Origin: Streptomyces sp. S465
GTDB taxonomy: Bacteria; Actinomycetota; Actinomycetes; Streptomycetales; Streptomycetaceae
DNA: 64,000 nt
Direction of reading: 5' to 3'
Assembly (NCBI RefSeq): GCF_026898115.1
Contig: NZ_CP114036.1
Coordinates: 9,418,001 to 9,482,000 of the forward strand
The position numbers were made by a program, and so were the translations under genes. The notes under the pieces are model-generated. The model was not told where the DNA came from, searched no databases, and worked only from the letters and a program-made list of their open reading frames with translations. Shown here piece after piece: positions 57,570 through 64,000 of this stretch (position 1 is the first letter of the stretch; the number at the start of each line of letters is the position of its first letter).

Positions 57570-57639
57570 GACAGCCCTCTTTCACACGTTCGTTTCATTC
57601 ATACGTTCGTTTCATTCAAACATATGTAGAGTCCCTCGT
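57570..57639. promoter_or_regulatory. Divergent promoter region with tandem repeat, candidate TetR operator
   Basis: The 16-bp sequence ACGTTCGTTTCATTCA occurs twice in direct orientation at 57586-57601 and 57603-57618, a 17-bp period. A short palindrome ACATATGT follows at 57620-57627. A possible -10 element for the regulator is TATGTA (57623-57628), which would put the transcript start within a few bases of the GTG, giving an almost leaderless mRNA. Binding by the adjacent TetR protein is an inference from position. Confidence 0.6.
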
Positions 57640-58269
57640 GTGGCGACCCCAGACACCCGCACCCAGATCCTCGACGCGGCCGAGCACCTCTTCGCCGAGC
57701 ACGGATACCGCGGCACCTCGGTCCGCGCGATCACCAAACTCGCCGGGGCGAACCTGGCCGCCGTCGGCTACCACTTCGGCTCGAAGGCGGAGCTGATGGC
57801 CGCCGTCGCCCGCCGCGTGATCGAGCCCATCAACGCTGCCCAGTGCGCCGGGCTCGACACATTGCTCGCCCGGACCCCCGACCCACCGGTCGGCGAACTG
57901 GTGGAGGCATTCGCGGGGCCGCTGTTCGACGGGATGCCGGCCGGCGACGAGGGCGGCGCCCGGACGTCCCGGCTGATCGTGACGATCCTCAGCGACCCGG
58001 CCGAGGAGGCACGCAACTGGACCGGCCCGGCCGAGGACTCCGTCCGCGAACGCTACCTCGCGGCCTTCGCGCGCGTACTGCCCGGCCTTTCCCCGGAGGA
58101 GCTGCGGTTCCGGATGCGGGGGATCCTTGCCGTGACGGCCGTCGACCGCCTCGAGGTCCACCAGCAGCCCTCCCCTGGCTGTGTGTCCCCGGTAGCGGGC
58201 GAGGCGGCCCGGCGATGGGCCATCACGTTCCTGACGGCAGCGATGAGTGCGCCACCGACCCGGACCTGA
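57640..58269 (+). CDS. TetR-family transcriptional regulator
   Basis: 209 residues. The N-terminal helix-turn-helix is clear at about residues 5-50: TRTQILDAAEHLFAEHGY, then TSVRAITKLAGANLAAVGYHF and GSKAELM, the standard TetR pattern. The C-terminal ligand-binding part is alpha-helical and not recognisable in detail. The GTG at 57640 is chosen because it immediately precedes the conserved domain; there is only a weak AGAG upstream, so translation may be leaderless. It probably represses the divergent reductase gene and itself through the 70-base intergenic region, and may also act on the downstream hydrolase. Alternative longer starts would run through the intergenic repeats and are unlikely. 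Confidence 0.9.
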   Translation: MATPDTRTQILDAAEHLFAEHGYRGTSVRAITKLAGANLAAVGYHFGSKAELMAAVARRVIEPINAAQCAGLDTLLARTPDPPVGELVEAFAGPLFDGMPAGDEGGARTSRLIVTILSDPAEEARNWTGPAEDSVRERYLAAFARVLPGLSPEELRFRMRGILAVTAVDRLEVHQQPSPGCVSPVAGEAARRWAITFLTAAMSAPPTRT

Positions 58270-58552
58270 CGACCCAAGACAGACGCCGGCGGCGCGGGTC
58301 GGGCGGCGTTCGCTCTGTGGACGAGGGCAGTCCTCGATCCTGTCGGGCCGCTGCGACGGCACTTCCCTCCTCGGCCCGCCGCGCGTCAGCGGCGTCCTTT
58401 GGTCGTCGGCCGGACCAGCGCGAGCCATAAGGGGTGCGCTACGGGAGATCCCCGTGCCCCGCTGCCCGGTGCTGACGCGCCGTGGACGGCAGGGCAGACT
58501 GTCGGCGGACCACGCAGTGACGAGGCGCGGCGACGAGACCGGGAGGGGACCG

Positions 58553-59383
58553 ATGACCGACACATCCACCCATCAGCACTCGGAGGCAGCCGGACCGGTA
58601 CACGTCACCGTGTGGGAGGACGGTGGAGCGGGCCTCCCCTCCGTCGTCCTGGTCCACGGGATCCTCACCTGGGGTGACGACGAGCAATACGGCTTCGCGG
58701 CGCAGCGCCCGCTGGCCGACCGGCACCGGCTGCTGGTGATGGACCGCAGAGGTTATGGACGCAGCCCGGACATCGCGCACAGCGACTGGTCGGTCGATGC
58801 CGAGGACATCGTCGCGCTCCTCGGTACCGGGGCTCATCTGGTCGGGCACGCGTATGGCGGGGTCAGCGCGATGGCCGCCGCCGTACGCCGTCCCGACCTG
58901 GTCCACTCGCTCACCCTGATCCAGCCCGGCGCGCTGCGGCCCGCCGAACGTCACCCGGCCGTCGCCGAGGCGCTGGCGCGTGCCCGCGCGGCCACCGCGG
59001 CGCTGCCCGCCGACCTCACGCCCCAGGAGTTCCTGAGTGCGGCTACCGCATCGGTCGGCATGGCGACACCGGAGCCGACGCCGGCGCGGCTGCGCGCCGC
59101 GGCCGCCTCGATGGCCGAACGCCCCTGCTGGGACGCGGACATCCCACTCGGACCGCTGGCCGAGGCACCCTTCCCGAAGCTGATGATCTCCGGTGACTGG
59201 GACGGAGCGCCCGAGCAGTACCGAAGGTACGCCGGTGAGCCGCTGATCGCCTGCGCAGACTACGTCGCGGCCGCGATCGGCGCCGACCACCTGATCGTCC
59301 CCGGCTACTACCCACACACGCAGCAGCCCGAACGAGTCAATGCCGCACTGCGGGAGTTATGGGACCACGCCGAGCGAACGTGA
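58553..59383 (+). CDS. Alpha/beta-hydrolase fold protein with Ala at the nucleophile position
   Basis: 276 residues. The oxyanion-hole motif LVHGILTWG, the strand with LLVMDRRGYGRS, and the nucleophile elbow VGHAYGG are those of alpha/beta hydrolases. The late His may be that of GADHLIVPG. At the elbow the usual Ser of GHSxGG is Ala (codon 58850-58852), so ordinary serine-hydrolase chemistry is not expected. It could be a non-hydrolytic or binding family member. The ATG at 58553 has a good GGGAGGGG ribosome site five bases upstream. A TTA codon for Leu at 59357-59359 makes translation potentially dependent on the rare bldA tRNA. The 283 bases before it, after the TetR gene, show no gene or clear motif. 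Function is unknown. Confidence 0.85.
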   Translation: MTDTSTHQHSEAAGPVHVTVWEDGGAGLPSVVLVHGILTWGDDEQYGFAAQRPLADRHRLLVMDRRGYGRSPDIAHSDWSVDAEDIVALLGTGAHLVGHAYGGVSAMAAAVRRPDLVHSLTLIQPGALRPAERHPAVAEALARARAATAALPADLTPQEFLSAATASVGMATPEPTPARLRAAAASMAERPCWDADIPLGPLAEAPFPKLMISGDWDGAPEQYRRYAGEPLIACADYVAAAIGADHLIVPGYYPHTQQPERVNAALRELWDHAERT

Positions 59384-59507
59384 CCGCTTCGTGGAACCGC
59401 CGGCCGAGAACACGGAGCGCTCGTGACGAACCACAACCTGGCCGCGCTGACGGCCGTGCACCCGCCGTTTCAGAGGTGTCATCTGAGCACTGGCGTCGAC
59501 ATGACGA

Positions 59508-59538
59508 GGCGGGGGCCGCATACGCATCCGCCCCCGCC
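59508..59538. terminator. Hairpin between convergent genes, candidate bidirectional terminator
   Basis: GGCGGGGGC (59508-59516) and GCCCCCGCC (59530-59538) form a perfect 9-bp stem with a 13-base loop, between the ends of the hydrolase (59383) and the beta-propeller gene (59574). Confidence 0.6.
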
Positions 59539-59573
59539 GGGCCACCGGAGCGCCGCGACGCTCCGAGGTACCG

Positions 59574-60836
59574 CTACGAGGCCGACGGGCCGGTCCAGTC
59601 GGCGGCCACATGGCCGATGCGCACCCGCTGCGGGTGGTCGCCGACCGACACGGACGCGGTCTTCTCGCCCGTCGCGAAATCGATTGCGGTGACCCGGTCG
59701 GCACCGCTCTCTGAGACGACGCACGCGGTGCCGTCGCCGCTCACCGTCGCCCAGTACGGCTTCGAGGTCGGCACCAGGGGCCCTTCCTGGAGTGATTCCC
59801 GGTCCACGACGGTCGCGTAGTCGTCCATCGTCCCGGCCACGCACAGCTTCTTGCCGTCGGGGCTCATCGACAGGCCGTGGTGGCGGGAGTCGTTGACCCA
59901 GGTGGTGCGGTCCTCGCTGGTCTCAGGGTTCTTCGGGAGGGTCTTCGAGCGGGTGATCTTGTCCTTGGCCACGTCGTACTCCAGGAACCCGTTGAAGAAG
60001 GAGACCTGGAAGTAGAGCTTGGACTCATCGGGGGTGAAGGCGACGGGCCGGACGGCATCGGACAGGTCCTTGCGGCCGAAGGCGTCGAGCCGTTCGCGCA
60101 TATCGATGACCTTGACCTGCCGATACGTGTTCGCGTCGACCACGGTGATGTGCCGGTCGCCCTTCGTCCAGTCCATCGACGGATCGTCCAGGGCGGTGTT
60201 GACCTCGCCGATCGACATGTTCCAGAGATACGTGCCGCCGTCGGTGAAGACGTTCTCATGGGGCTTGTCACCGGCGGCGAACGAACCGAGCTGCTGACCC
60301 GTCTCGATGTCGAGGACATGCACCGTGTTCGATGTCGAAGCCGACACCGCGACGCGTTTGCCGTCGGGGGACACGGCCATGTGGTCCGCGCGGAACCCCG
60401 ACACGGGGAAGCGCCAGTTGACTTTGCCTGTCGTGACATCGATCGAGACCACGTCGGCGAAGCTGGGCCGGGAGACGACGATGGCGGAGCCGTCCGGGGT
60501 CGAGTACATGTCGTCCACGAACTGGTCGTGCCCTTCACCCGGCCCCAGCCGGATCCCCAGGAAGAAGGCGAGCTTGATGGGGTTGAGGTAGATCTCGGTG
60601 AGCCGTTGGTCCTTGTCCGGTATGACGTTGATCCGGCCGATCCTGGCCATGTCGCCGGTGGATTTGATGACGTCGGCGGTGCCGTCCCAGTTGTTGCCCA
60701 CGAACATCACCTCCCGCAGGCCGGCCGCCTTCGCCTGCGCGGAGGCGCTCACCGCCGTGGAACCGGTCACGGCCAGCGCCACGGCCGCGGCGAGGGAGAG
60801 CATCATCCGGGTGGAGCCACGGTGCTCGGGAGCCAT
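59574..60836 (-). CDS. Secreted beta-propeller (YncE/YVTN-like) protein
   Basis: 420 residues. The N-terminus has a charged start and a hydrophobic stretch (MMLSLAAAVALAVTG) ending in small residues SASAQA, a Sec-type signal peptide with cleavage near residue 33. The mature part shows repeated propeller-blade phrases: STPDGSAIVVSR with DVTTGKVNW, VSPDGKRVAVSAS with VHVLDIETGQQLGSF, FTPDESKLYFQV, MSPDGKKLCVAG, and AIDFATGEKTASVSVGDHP. This fits a seven-bladed YncE-like propeller exported from the cell. Ligand and activity are unknown. The ATG at 60836 is preferred over upstream in-frame starts (60866, 60914) because GGAG lies five bases before it. It runs convergent to the hydrolase and divergent from the XRE regulator. 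Confidence 0.85.
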   Translation of the reverse strand: MAPEHRGSTRMMLSLAAAVALAVTGSTAVSASAQAKAAGLREVMFVGNNWDGTADVIKSTGDMARIGRINVIPDKDQRLTEIYLNPIKLAFFLGIRLGPGEGHDQFVDDMYSTPDGSAIVVSRPSFADVVSIDVTTGKVNWRFPVSGFRADHMAVSPDGKRVAVSASTSNTVHVLDIETGQQLGSFAAGDKPHENVFTDGGTYLWNMSIGEVNTALDDPSMDWTKGDRHITVVDANTYRQVKVIDMRERLDAFGRKDLSDAVRPVAFTPDESKLYFQVSFFNGFLEYDVAKDKITRSKTLPKNPETSEDRTTWVNDSRHHGLSMSPDGKKLCVAGTMDDYATVVDRESLQEGPLVPTSKPYWATVSGDGTACVVSESGADRVTAIDFATGEKTASVSVGDHPQRVRIGHVAADWTGPSAS

Positions 60837-61136
60837 GGTCACTCCATTCGAGGTGGGACCTGTCATCGTCGGGGCGCCGCTTACTGGAAAGTAATGAAGG
60901 TGGATACCTCTCACAAGAGCTCTGACGGCAAAAAATGACAGACTCTCAACTTCACCATGGACAAGGTCTGCTTTGATGCACCGACTCCGCCCCGGCGCGG
61001 CTCGCCGCCCTCACCCAGGCCACAGCCCTGCTCCTTGCGGTGCCCCACCCCGAGGCTCGATCCTGGTCTGAAGAGCGAACGACCGGTTGGGCGTCCGTAC
61101 GTTAAATCGAACGAAATGGAAGAGAAGGGGGAGAGC
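60837..61136. promoter_or_regulatory. Intergenic region between beta-propeller gene and XRE regulator
   Basis: 300 bases without a gene, holding the start regions of both divergent genes. No clear sigma-type promoter was picked out on either strand. Two features were noted: the pseudo-palindrome at 61096-61113 (listed separately) and an extra CGAACG half-site at 61076-61081. Confidence 0.6.
61096..61113 (-). promoter_or_regulatory. 18-bp pseudo-palindrome, candidate autoregulatory operator
   Basis: Read on the minus strand it is CGTTCGATTTAACGTACG, matching the site at 61842-61859 in 16 of 18 positions. It lies 24 bases before the GTG of the XRE-cupin gene. Binding by that regulator is inferred from the paired positions. 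Confidence 0.65.
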
Positions 61137-61754
61137 GTGAGCGTTTCCGAGGGGTCGGTCCGGAGCATGCTGGCCACGAATCTGCGGCGGGCCAGATCCG
61201 AGCGAGGGCTGTCCCTCTCCGAGCTGTCCCGGCGGTCGAAGATCGGCAAGGCGACGTTGTCGCAACTGGAGTCCGGGACCGGCAACCCGACCATCGAGAC
61301 GGTGTTCAGCCTGTCGCGGGTGCTGGAGGTGCCGATCTCCGATCTGTTGGACGCCCGGCCCGCCGGGGATCTGACCGTCGTGCGCGCCGCGGACGTGGAG
61401 GTGCTCAGCGGCGAGGGGGTCGATCTGCGCCCGCTGCAGCGGATCGAGTCCGGCGATGCGGTCGTCGAGCTCTTCGACCAGCAGGTTCGGGCCGGGCGCC
61501 GGCAGGAGTCGCTCGGTCATGTGGGGACCGAGCACACCATCGTTCAGGCCGGCCGGCTCGGTGTGCGGGTGGAGGGCCACGAGGTGGAGCTGGGACCGGG
61601 CGACTACGTGCGCTTCGACGCCTCTCGCCCGCACTCCTACATGGCCCTCGACGGCGACGTGCGCTCGGTCCTGCTGCTGCAGTACCGGGCGGAGCAGCGG
61701 CTCCACCTGTCCGACCCGGCGCTCGGCGGCGGCCCCTGCGGCTCGGAGCGATAG
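61137..61754 (+). CDS. XRE-family regulator with C-terminal cupin domain
   Basis: 205 residues. Residues 12-66 form a helix-turn-helix of XRE type (LATNLRRARSERGLSLSELS, then IGKATLSQLESGTGNPTIET). The C-terminal half is a cupin barrel, with TEHTIVQAGRLGVRVEGHEV and LGPGDYVRFDASRPHSYMAL as the core motif. Such proteins sense small ligands, often amino acids or amines, and control nearby catabolic genes. The GTG at 61137 has a strong AAGGGGGAG ribosome site three bases upstream; the ATG at 61116 has none. The gene lies 115 bases before a three-gene oxidase operon in the same direction. A nearly identical operator-like site precedes both, so it probably controls the operon and itself. Whether it activates or represses is not shown. 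Confidence 0.9.
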   Translation: MSVSEGSVRSMLATNLRRARSERGLSLSELSRRSKIGKATLSQLESGTGNPTIETVFSLSRVLEVPISDLLDARPAGDLTVVRAADVEVLSGEGVDLRPLQRIESGDAVVELFDQQVRAGRRQESLGHVGTEHTIVQAGRLGVRVEGHEVELGPGDYVRFDASRPHSYMALDGDVRSVLLLQYRAEQRLHLSDPALGGGPCGSER

Positions 61755-61807
61755 CCGGCCGGAACAGTGCCGAACGCTGTGCCCGCGTAAAGAGGCGAGC
61801 GTGACCG

Positions 61808-61836
61808 TTGACACGCCCTCTGTCGCGTCATACGTT
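61808..61836 (+). promoter_or_regulatory. Candidate HrdB-type promoter of the oxidase operon
   Basis: TTGACA (61808-61813), a 17-base spacer and TACGTT (61831-61836), which fits TAnnnT. Transcription would start near 61843, at the left edge of the operator-like site. Confidence 0.65.
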
Positions 61837-61841
61837 TTGCG

Positions 61842-61859
61842 CGTTCGGTTTAACGAACG
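61842..61859 (+). promoter_or_regulatory. 18-bp pseudo-palindrome, candidate operator of the oxidase operon
   Basis: CGTTCGGTTTAACGAACG has perfect 6-bp outer arms (CGTTCG/CGAACG). It overlaps the predicted transcript start and ends just before the AGGGGG ribosome site, a position suited to repression. The same element, reversed, lies before the XRE gene. Confidence 0.7.
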
Positions 61860-61869
61860 AGGGGGTTCG

Positions 61870-63075
61870 ATGTACGGAACGCGAACGCGGGTGGCGGTGC
61901 TGGGCGCCGGGATCGTCGGCTGCGCCTGTGCTCGCGAGCTCGCCCTGGCGGGCCTCGACGTCACCGTCGTCGACCGGGGCGCAGCCGCGTCGGCGACGAC
62001 GGCGCACGGCGAGGGCAACGTACTCGTCTCCGACAAGGGCCCAGGACCCGAGCTGGAACTCGCAAAGCTCTCCAGGCGGCTGTGGCCGCAGGTGCTCGAG
62101 GCCGTCGCGGCGCGGTCCCCGCATGCGGCCCGAGCGGTGGAGTGGGAGCCCAAGGGCGGCATCGTCGTCGCCACCACCGACGCCGGCGCCCGTGAACTGA
62201 CCCGTTTCGCCGCCGATCAGCGCGCGGCGGGGGTGCACAGCGAAGTCCTCGGTGCCGATGCGCTCGCCGAGGCCGAGCCGTACGTCACCCGCGAGTACAC
62301 CGCCGCCCTGCACTACCCCAAGGACGCCCAGGTGCAGCCGGCCGCCGCGGCCGCCGCCCTGCTCACAGAAGCACTCGCGGCGGGCGCCACCCTGCGCACG
62401 GGCTGCGAGGCGCTCTCCGCGGTCACCCGCGGCGACCGGATCACCGGCGTCCGCACCTCGACCGGCCTGCTGGAGGCCGACTGGTTCGTCAACGCCGCGG
62501 GTCCCTGGTCCGGCGAGCTGTCCACCCGGCTCGGCGCACCCGTGGACGTCCGGCCCCGGCGGGGTGATGTGCTGGTGACCACGCCGCTGCCGCCGACGGT
62601 CTTCCACAAGGTCTACGACGCCGACTACGTCGGAGCGGTCGGCAGCAGCGCCGAGGAGTTGCAGACCTCGGCGGTGGTGGAGTCCACCCGCGGCGGCAGC
62701 GTCCTCATCGGCTCCTCGCGCCGCCGGGCCGGCTTCGACGACCGGCTGCGCCCGGAGGTCCTGTCGGCCATCGCCGCCAAGGCGCTGCGCCTGTTCCCGG
62801 CACTGGCCGGGGTGCCGGTGATGCGGGCCTACGGCGGATTCCGCCCCTACGTCCCCGACCATCTCCCGGTCATCGGCGCCGACCCCCGGCTTGCCGGCCT
62901 CTGGCACGTCGGCGGGCACGAGGGCGCCGGAATCGGCCTGTCGGTGGGCAGCGCGCTGCTGCTGCGCGAGCTGCTGCTCGACCAGCCGACCGACATGGAC
63001 GCCACCCCGTTCCGTGTGGACCGCCCGGCCGTACTGGGCGGCAGCACGGGCACCGCACGTGAGGAGACGGTATGA
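61870..63075 (+). CDS. FAD-dependent amino-acid oxidase/dehydrogenase (DAO family, HcnC/LhpB-like)
   Basis: 401 residues. The N-terminus has a Rossmann FAD motif GAGIVG at residues 12-17, followed by LDVTVVDRG. The C-terminus has YGGFRPYVPDHLPVIG and GGHEGAGIGLSVGSALLL, the FAD-closing signature of D-amino-acid dehydrogenase, sarcosine oxidase and HcnC-like proteins. With the two next genes it matches the three-subunit dehydrogenases for D-hydroxyproline, opines or glycine, in which this subunit oxidises the C-N bond. The ATG at 61870 follows an AGGGGG at 61860-61865; the open frame extends left into the XRE gene but without homology. The stop overlaps the next start (ATGA at 63072-63075), showing translational coupling. 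Substrate cannot be told from sequence alone. Confidence 0.88.
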   Translation: MYGTRTRVAVLGAGIVGCACARELALAGLDVTVVDRGAAASATTAHGEGNVLVSDKGPGPELELAKLSRRLWPQVLEAVAARSPHAARAVEWEPKGGIVVATTDAGARELTRFAADQRAAGVHSEVLGADALAEAEPYVTREYTAALHYPKDAQVQPAAAAAALLTEALAAGATLRTGCEALSAVTRGDRITGVRTSTGLLEADWFVNAAGPWSGELSTRLGAPVDVRPRRGDVLVTTPLPPTVFHKVYDADYVGAVGSSAEELQTSAVVESTRGGSVLIGSSRRRAGFDDRLRPEVLSAIAAKALRLFPALAGVPVMRAYGGFRPYVPDHLPVIGADPRLAGLWHVGGHEGAGIGLSVGSALLLRELLLDQPTDMDATPFRVDRPAVLGGSTGTAREETV

Positions 63076-63434
63076 GTCCCAGACGTGTCCGCGCCGAGGC
63101 CGACGCCGTCGGACGGCAGGAGAGGCCACTGCGGATCATCGTCGACGGTGAGCCCGTCGACGGCATCGCGGGCCAGACCATCGCGGGCGTCCTGCTCGCC
63201 GCCGACCGGCTGTCCTGGCGCCGGCAACGTTCCGGCGCGCCCCGAGGAGTGTTCTGCGGCATCGGCGTCTGCTTCGACTGCCTCGTGACCGTGGGAGAGG
63301 ACCGCGACGTACGGTCCTGCCGTCGCCGGGCCCGCGACGGCGACGTGGTGACCACCCAGACCCGACAGGCCGAACCCGGCCAGGGCCGGGAGGCGCGGGC
63401 GCTCCGGACCCGGGAGCTCGAGACCGGTCCATGA
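63072..63434 (+). CDS. Small [2Fe-2S] protein, HcnA/LhpE-like subunit
   Basis: 120 residues. Cysteines 62, 67, 70 and 83 in FCGIGVCFDCLVTV and VRSC have the C-x4-C-x2-C-x12-C spacing of a plant-type [2Fe-2S] cluster. Short proteins of this kind are the electron-transfer subunit of HcnABC-type and hydroxyproline dehydrogenase complexes, between two flavoproteins. Here the gene overlaps the end of the DAO-family oxidase gene by four bases, with GAGGAG upstream, and is followed after 75 bases by a second flavoprotein gene. This order supports one complex. The N-terminal strand IIVDGEPVDGIAGQTIAGVL fits the ferredoxin-like fold. Confidence 0.88.
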   Translation: MSPRRVRAEADAVGRQERPLRIIVDGEPVDGIAGQTIAGVLLAADRLSWRRQRSGAPRGVFCGIGVCFDCLVTVGEDRDVRSCRRRARDGDVVTTQTRQAEPGQGREARALRTRELETGP

Positions 63435-63509
63435 CCCGTCGCCGCACACCGGCCCGGTCCCCGAGTCGTGGACCGGGGACAGTTCCGACGTACGGGGAAG
63501 GAAGCCGAA

Positions 63510-64000
63510 ATGACGCACCGTCATGTCGCGGTGATCGGAGCGGGACCCGCGGGCCTCGCCGCGGCGGAGGCCGCGCTGAGCGCCGGCGCCCGGGTGACGT
63601 TGATCGACTCGGCCGACCAGCCCGGGGGCCAGTACCACCGCATGCTGCCCGACGCCTACCACGCCGCCCGGCCCGAGCGGCTCCAGCACGGCTGGCGGGC
63701 CTTCGACCGGCGCCGCCGCCGGGTGCTCGCGCACCCGCGGTGCACTTGGTGGCCCGACACCTCGGTCTGGGCGCTGGAACGCCCGGACGTGGGAGAGCCC
63801 GGAGTCCCGCGGGTGCACGTGCTGCGCGGCCCGGCCGACGGCGGCCGGCGGCGCCGCCTGACGCTCGACGCCGACGCGCTGGTGCTCGCCGTGGGCGCCC
63901 ACGACCGGGTGTTGCCGTTCCCCGGCTGGGAACTGCCCGGCGTCTTCGCCGCCGGCGCGGCACAGGCGCTCGCCAAGGGCGAGCGGGTCGTGGTCGGTGA
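63510..64000 (+). CDS. FAD/NAD(P)-dependent oxidoreductase, HcnB/LhpF-like, 3' partial
   Basis: The first 163 residues are present; the window edge cuts the gene. It begins MTHRHVAVIGAGPAGLAAAE with the FAD motif GAGPAG (residues 10-15), then VTLIDSADQPGGQY. Further on are ALVLAVGAHDRVLPFPGWE and LPGVFAAGAAQAL, typical of the pyridine-nucleotide-disulfide family members found as the second flavoprotein in HcnABC and hydroxyproline/opine dehydrogenases. The last residues (GERVVVG) are the start of the second dinucleotide site. The ATG at 63510 has GGGGAAGGAAG seven bases upstream. Its role would be to pass electrons from the [2Fe-2S] subunit onward. Confidence 0.88.
   Translation, partial: MTHRHVAVIGAGPAGLAAAEAALSAGARVTLIDSADQPGGQYHRMLPDAYHAARPERLQHGWRAFDRRRRRVLAHPRCTWWPDTSVWALERPDVGEPGVPRVHVLRGPADGGRRRRLTLDADALVLAVGAHDRVLPFPGWELPGVFAAGAAQALAKGERVVVG

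Noticed and set aside
58270..58552. A small gene between the TetR and hydrolase genes
   Set aside because: Frames there give only low-complexity Arg/Gly/Pro sequence and no ribosome site except that of the hydrolase.
60837..60914. Longer start for the beta-propeller protein
   Set aside because: The extension precedes the signal peptide and has no ribosome site; 60836 has GGAG at proper spacing.
61116..61136. ATG at 61116 as start of the XRE regulator
   Set aside because: No ribosome site precedes it, while the in-frame GTG at 61137 has AAGGGGGAG close upstream.
61456..61869. Longer open frame for the DAO-family oxidase beginning inside the XRE gene
   Set aside because: The extension is out of frame with a real gene and carries no homology; the ATG at 61870 with AGGGGG directly precedes the FAD motif.
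61870..64000. Hydrogen cyanide synthase (hcnABC)
   Set aside because: The three-gene pattern fits, but the same pattern occurs in hydroxyproline and opine dehydrogenases. Nothing in the sequence favours glycine oxidation to cyanide.

Overview
The window is high-GC actinomycete DNA, most likely Streptomyces or a close relative. This is judged from strong G/C preference at third codon positions, GTG starts, GGAG-type ribosome binding sites, and a giant cis-AT modular polyketide synthase (PKS). No rRNA, tRNA, CRISPR array or replication origin was seen.

Positions 1-56048 are three consecutive type I PKS genes on the + strand. The first is cut by the left edge inside an enoylreductase (ER) and ends at 28647. 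The second (28653-39398) starts 5 bases later and the third (39423-56048) 24 bases later, so they look co-transcribed. Together they hold the tail of one fully reducing module plus ten complete modules, here numbered M1-M10. Every complete module is KS-AT-DH-KR-ACP; M3 also has an ER. A thioesterase ends the third protein. If the DH domains work, M4-M10 would place up to seven consecutive double bonds next to the released carboxyl, so a polyene macrolide, macrolactam or polyene acid is expected. The loading module, early modules, tailoring genes and pathway regulators lie upstream of the window.

The acyltransferases (ATs) fall into four motif classes: malonyl-type HAFH (M1, M4, M5, M6), methylmalonyl-type YASH (M8), an unusual GHSRGE/FAFH class (M2, M3, M7, M9), and a GHSRGE/YAYH variant (M10). 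A loop in each ketosynthase (KS) changes in step with the AT class and reduction level of the preceding module. It does so across both protein boundaries, which supports collinear use of the three proteins. Parts of the genes are near-identical internal copies with a distinct G/T-rich codon style, a sign of recent recombination or gene conversion.

A 13-bp-stem hairpin (56064-56098) closes the PKS operon, followed by a decayed transposase fragment. To the right lie genes with no evident PKS role: an ApbA/PanE-family reductase divergent from a TetR regulator, an alpha/beta hydrolase whose nucleophile position is Ala and which carries a TTA codon, and a secreted beta-propeller protein. The right end has an XRE-cupin regulator and an operon for a DAO-family oxidase, a small [2Fe-2S] protein and a second flavoprotein, the last cut by the right edge. 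This resembles hydroxyproline/opine/HcnABC-type amino-acid dehydrogenases. A shared 18-bp pseudo-palindrome sits before both the regulator and the operon.
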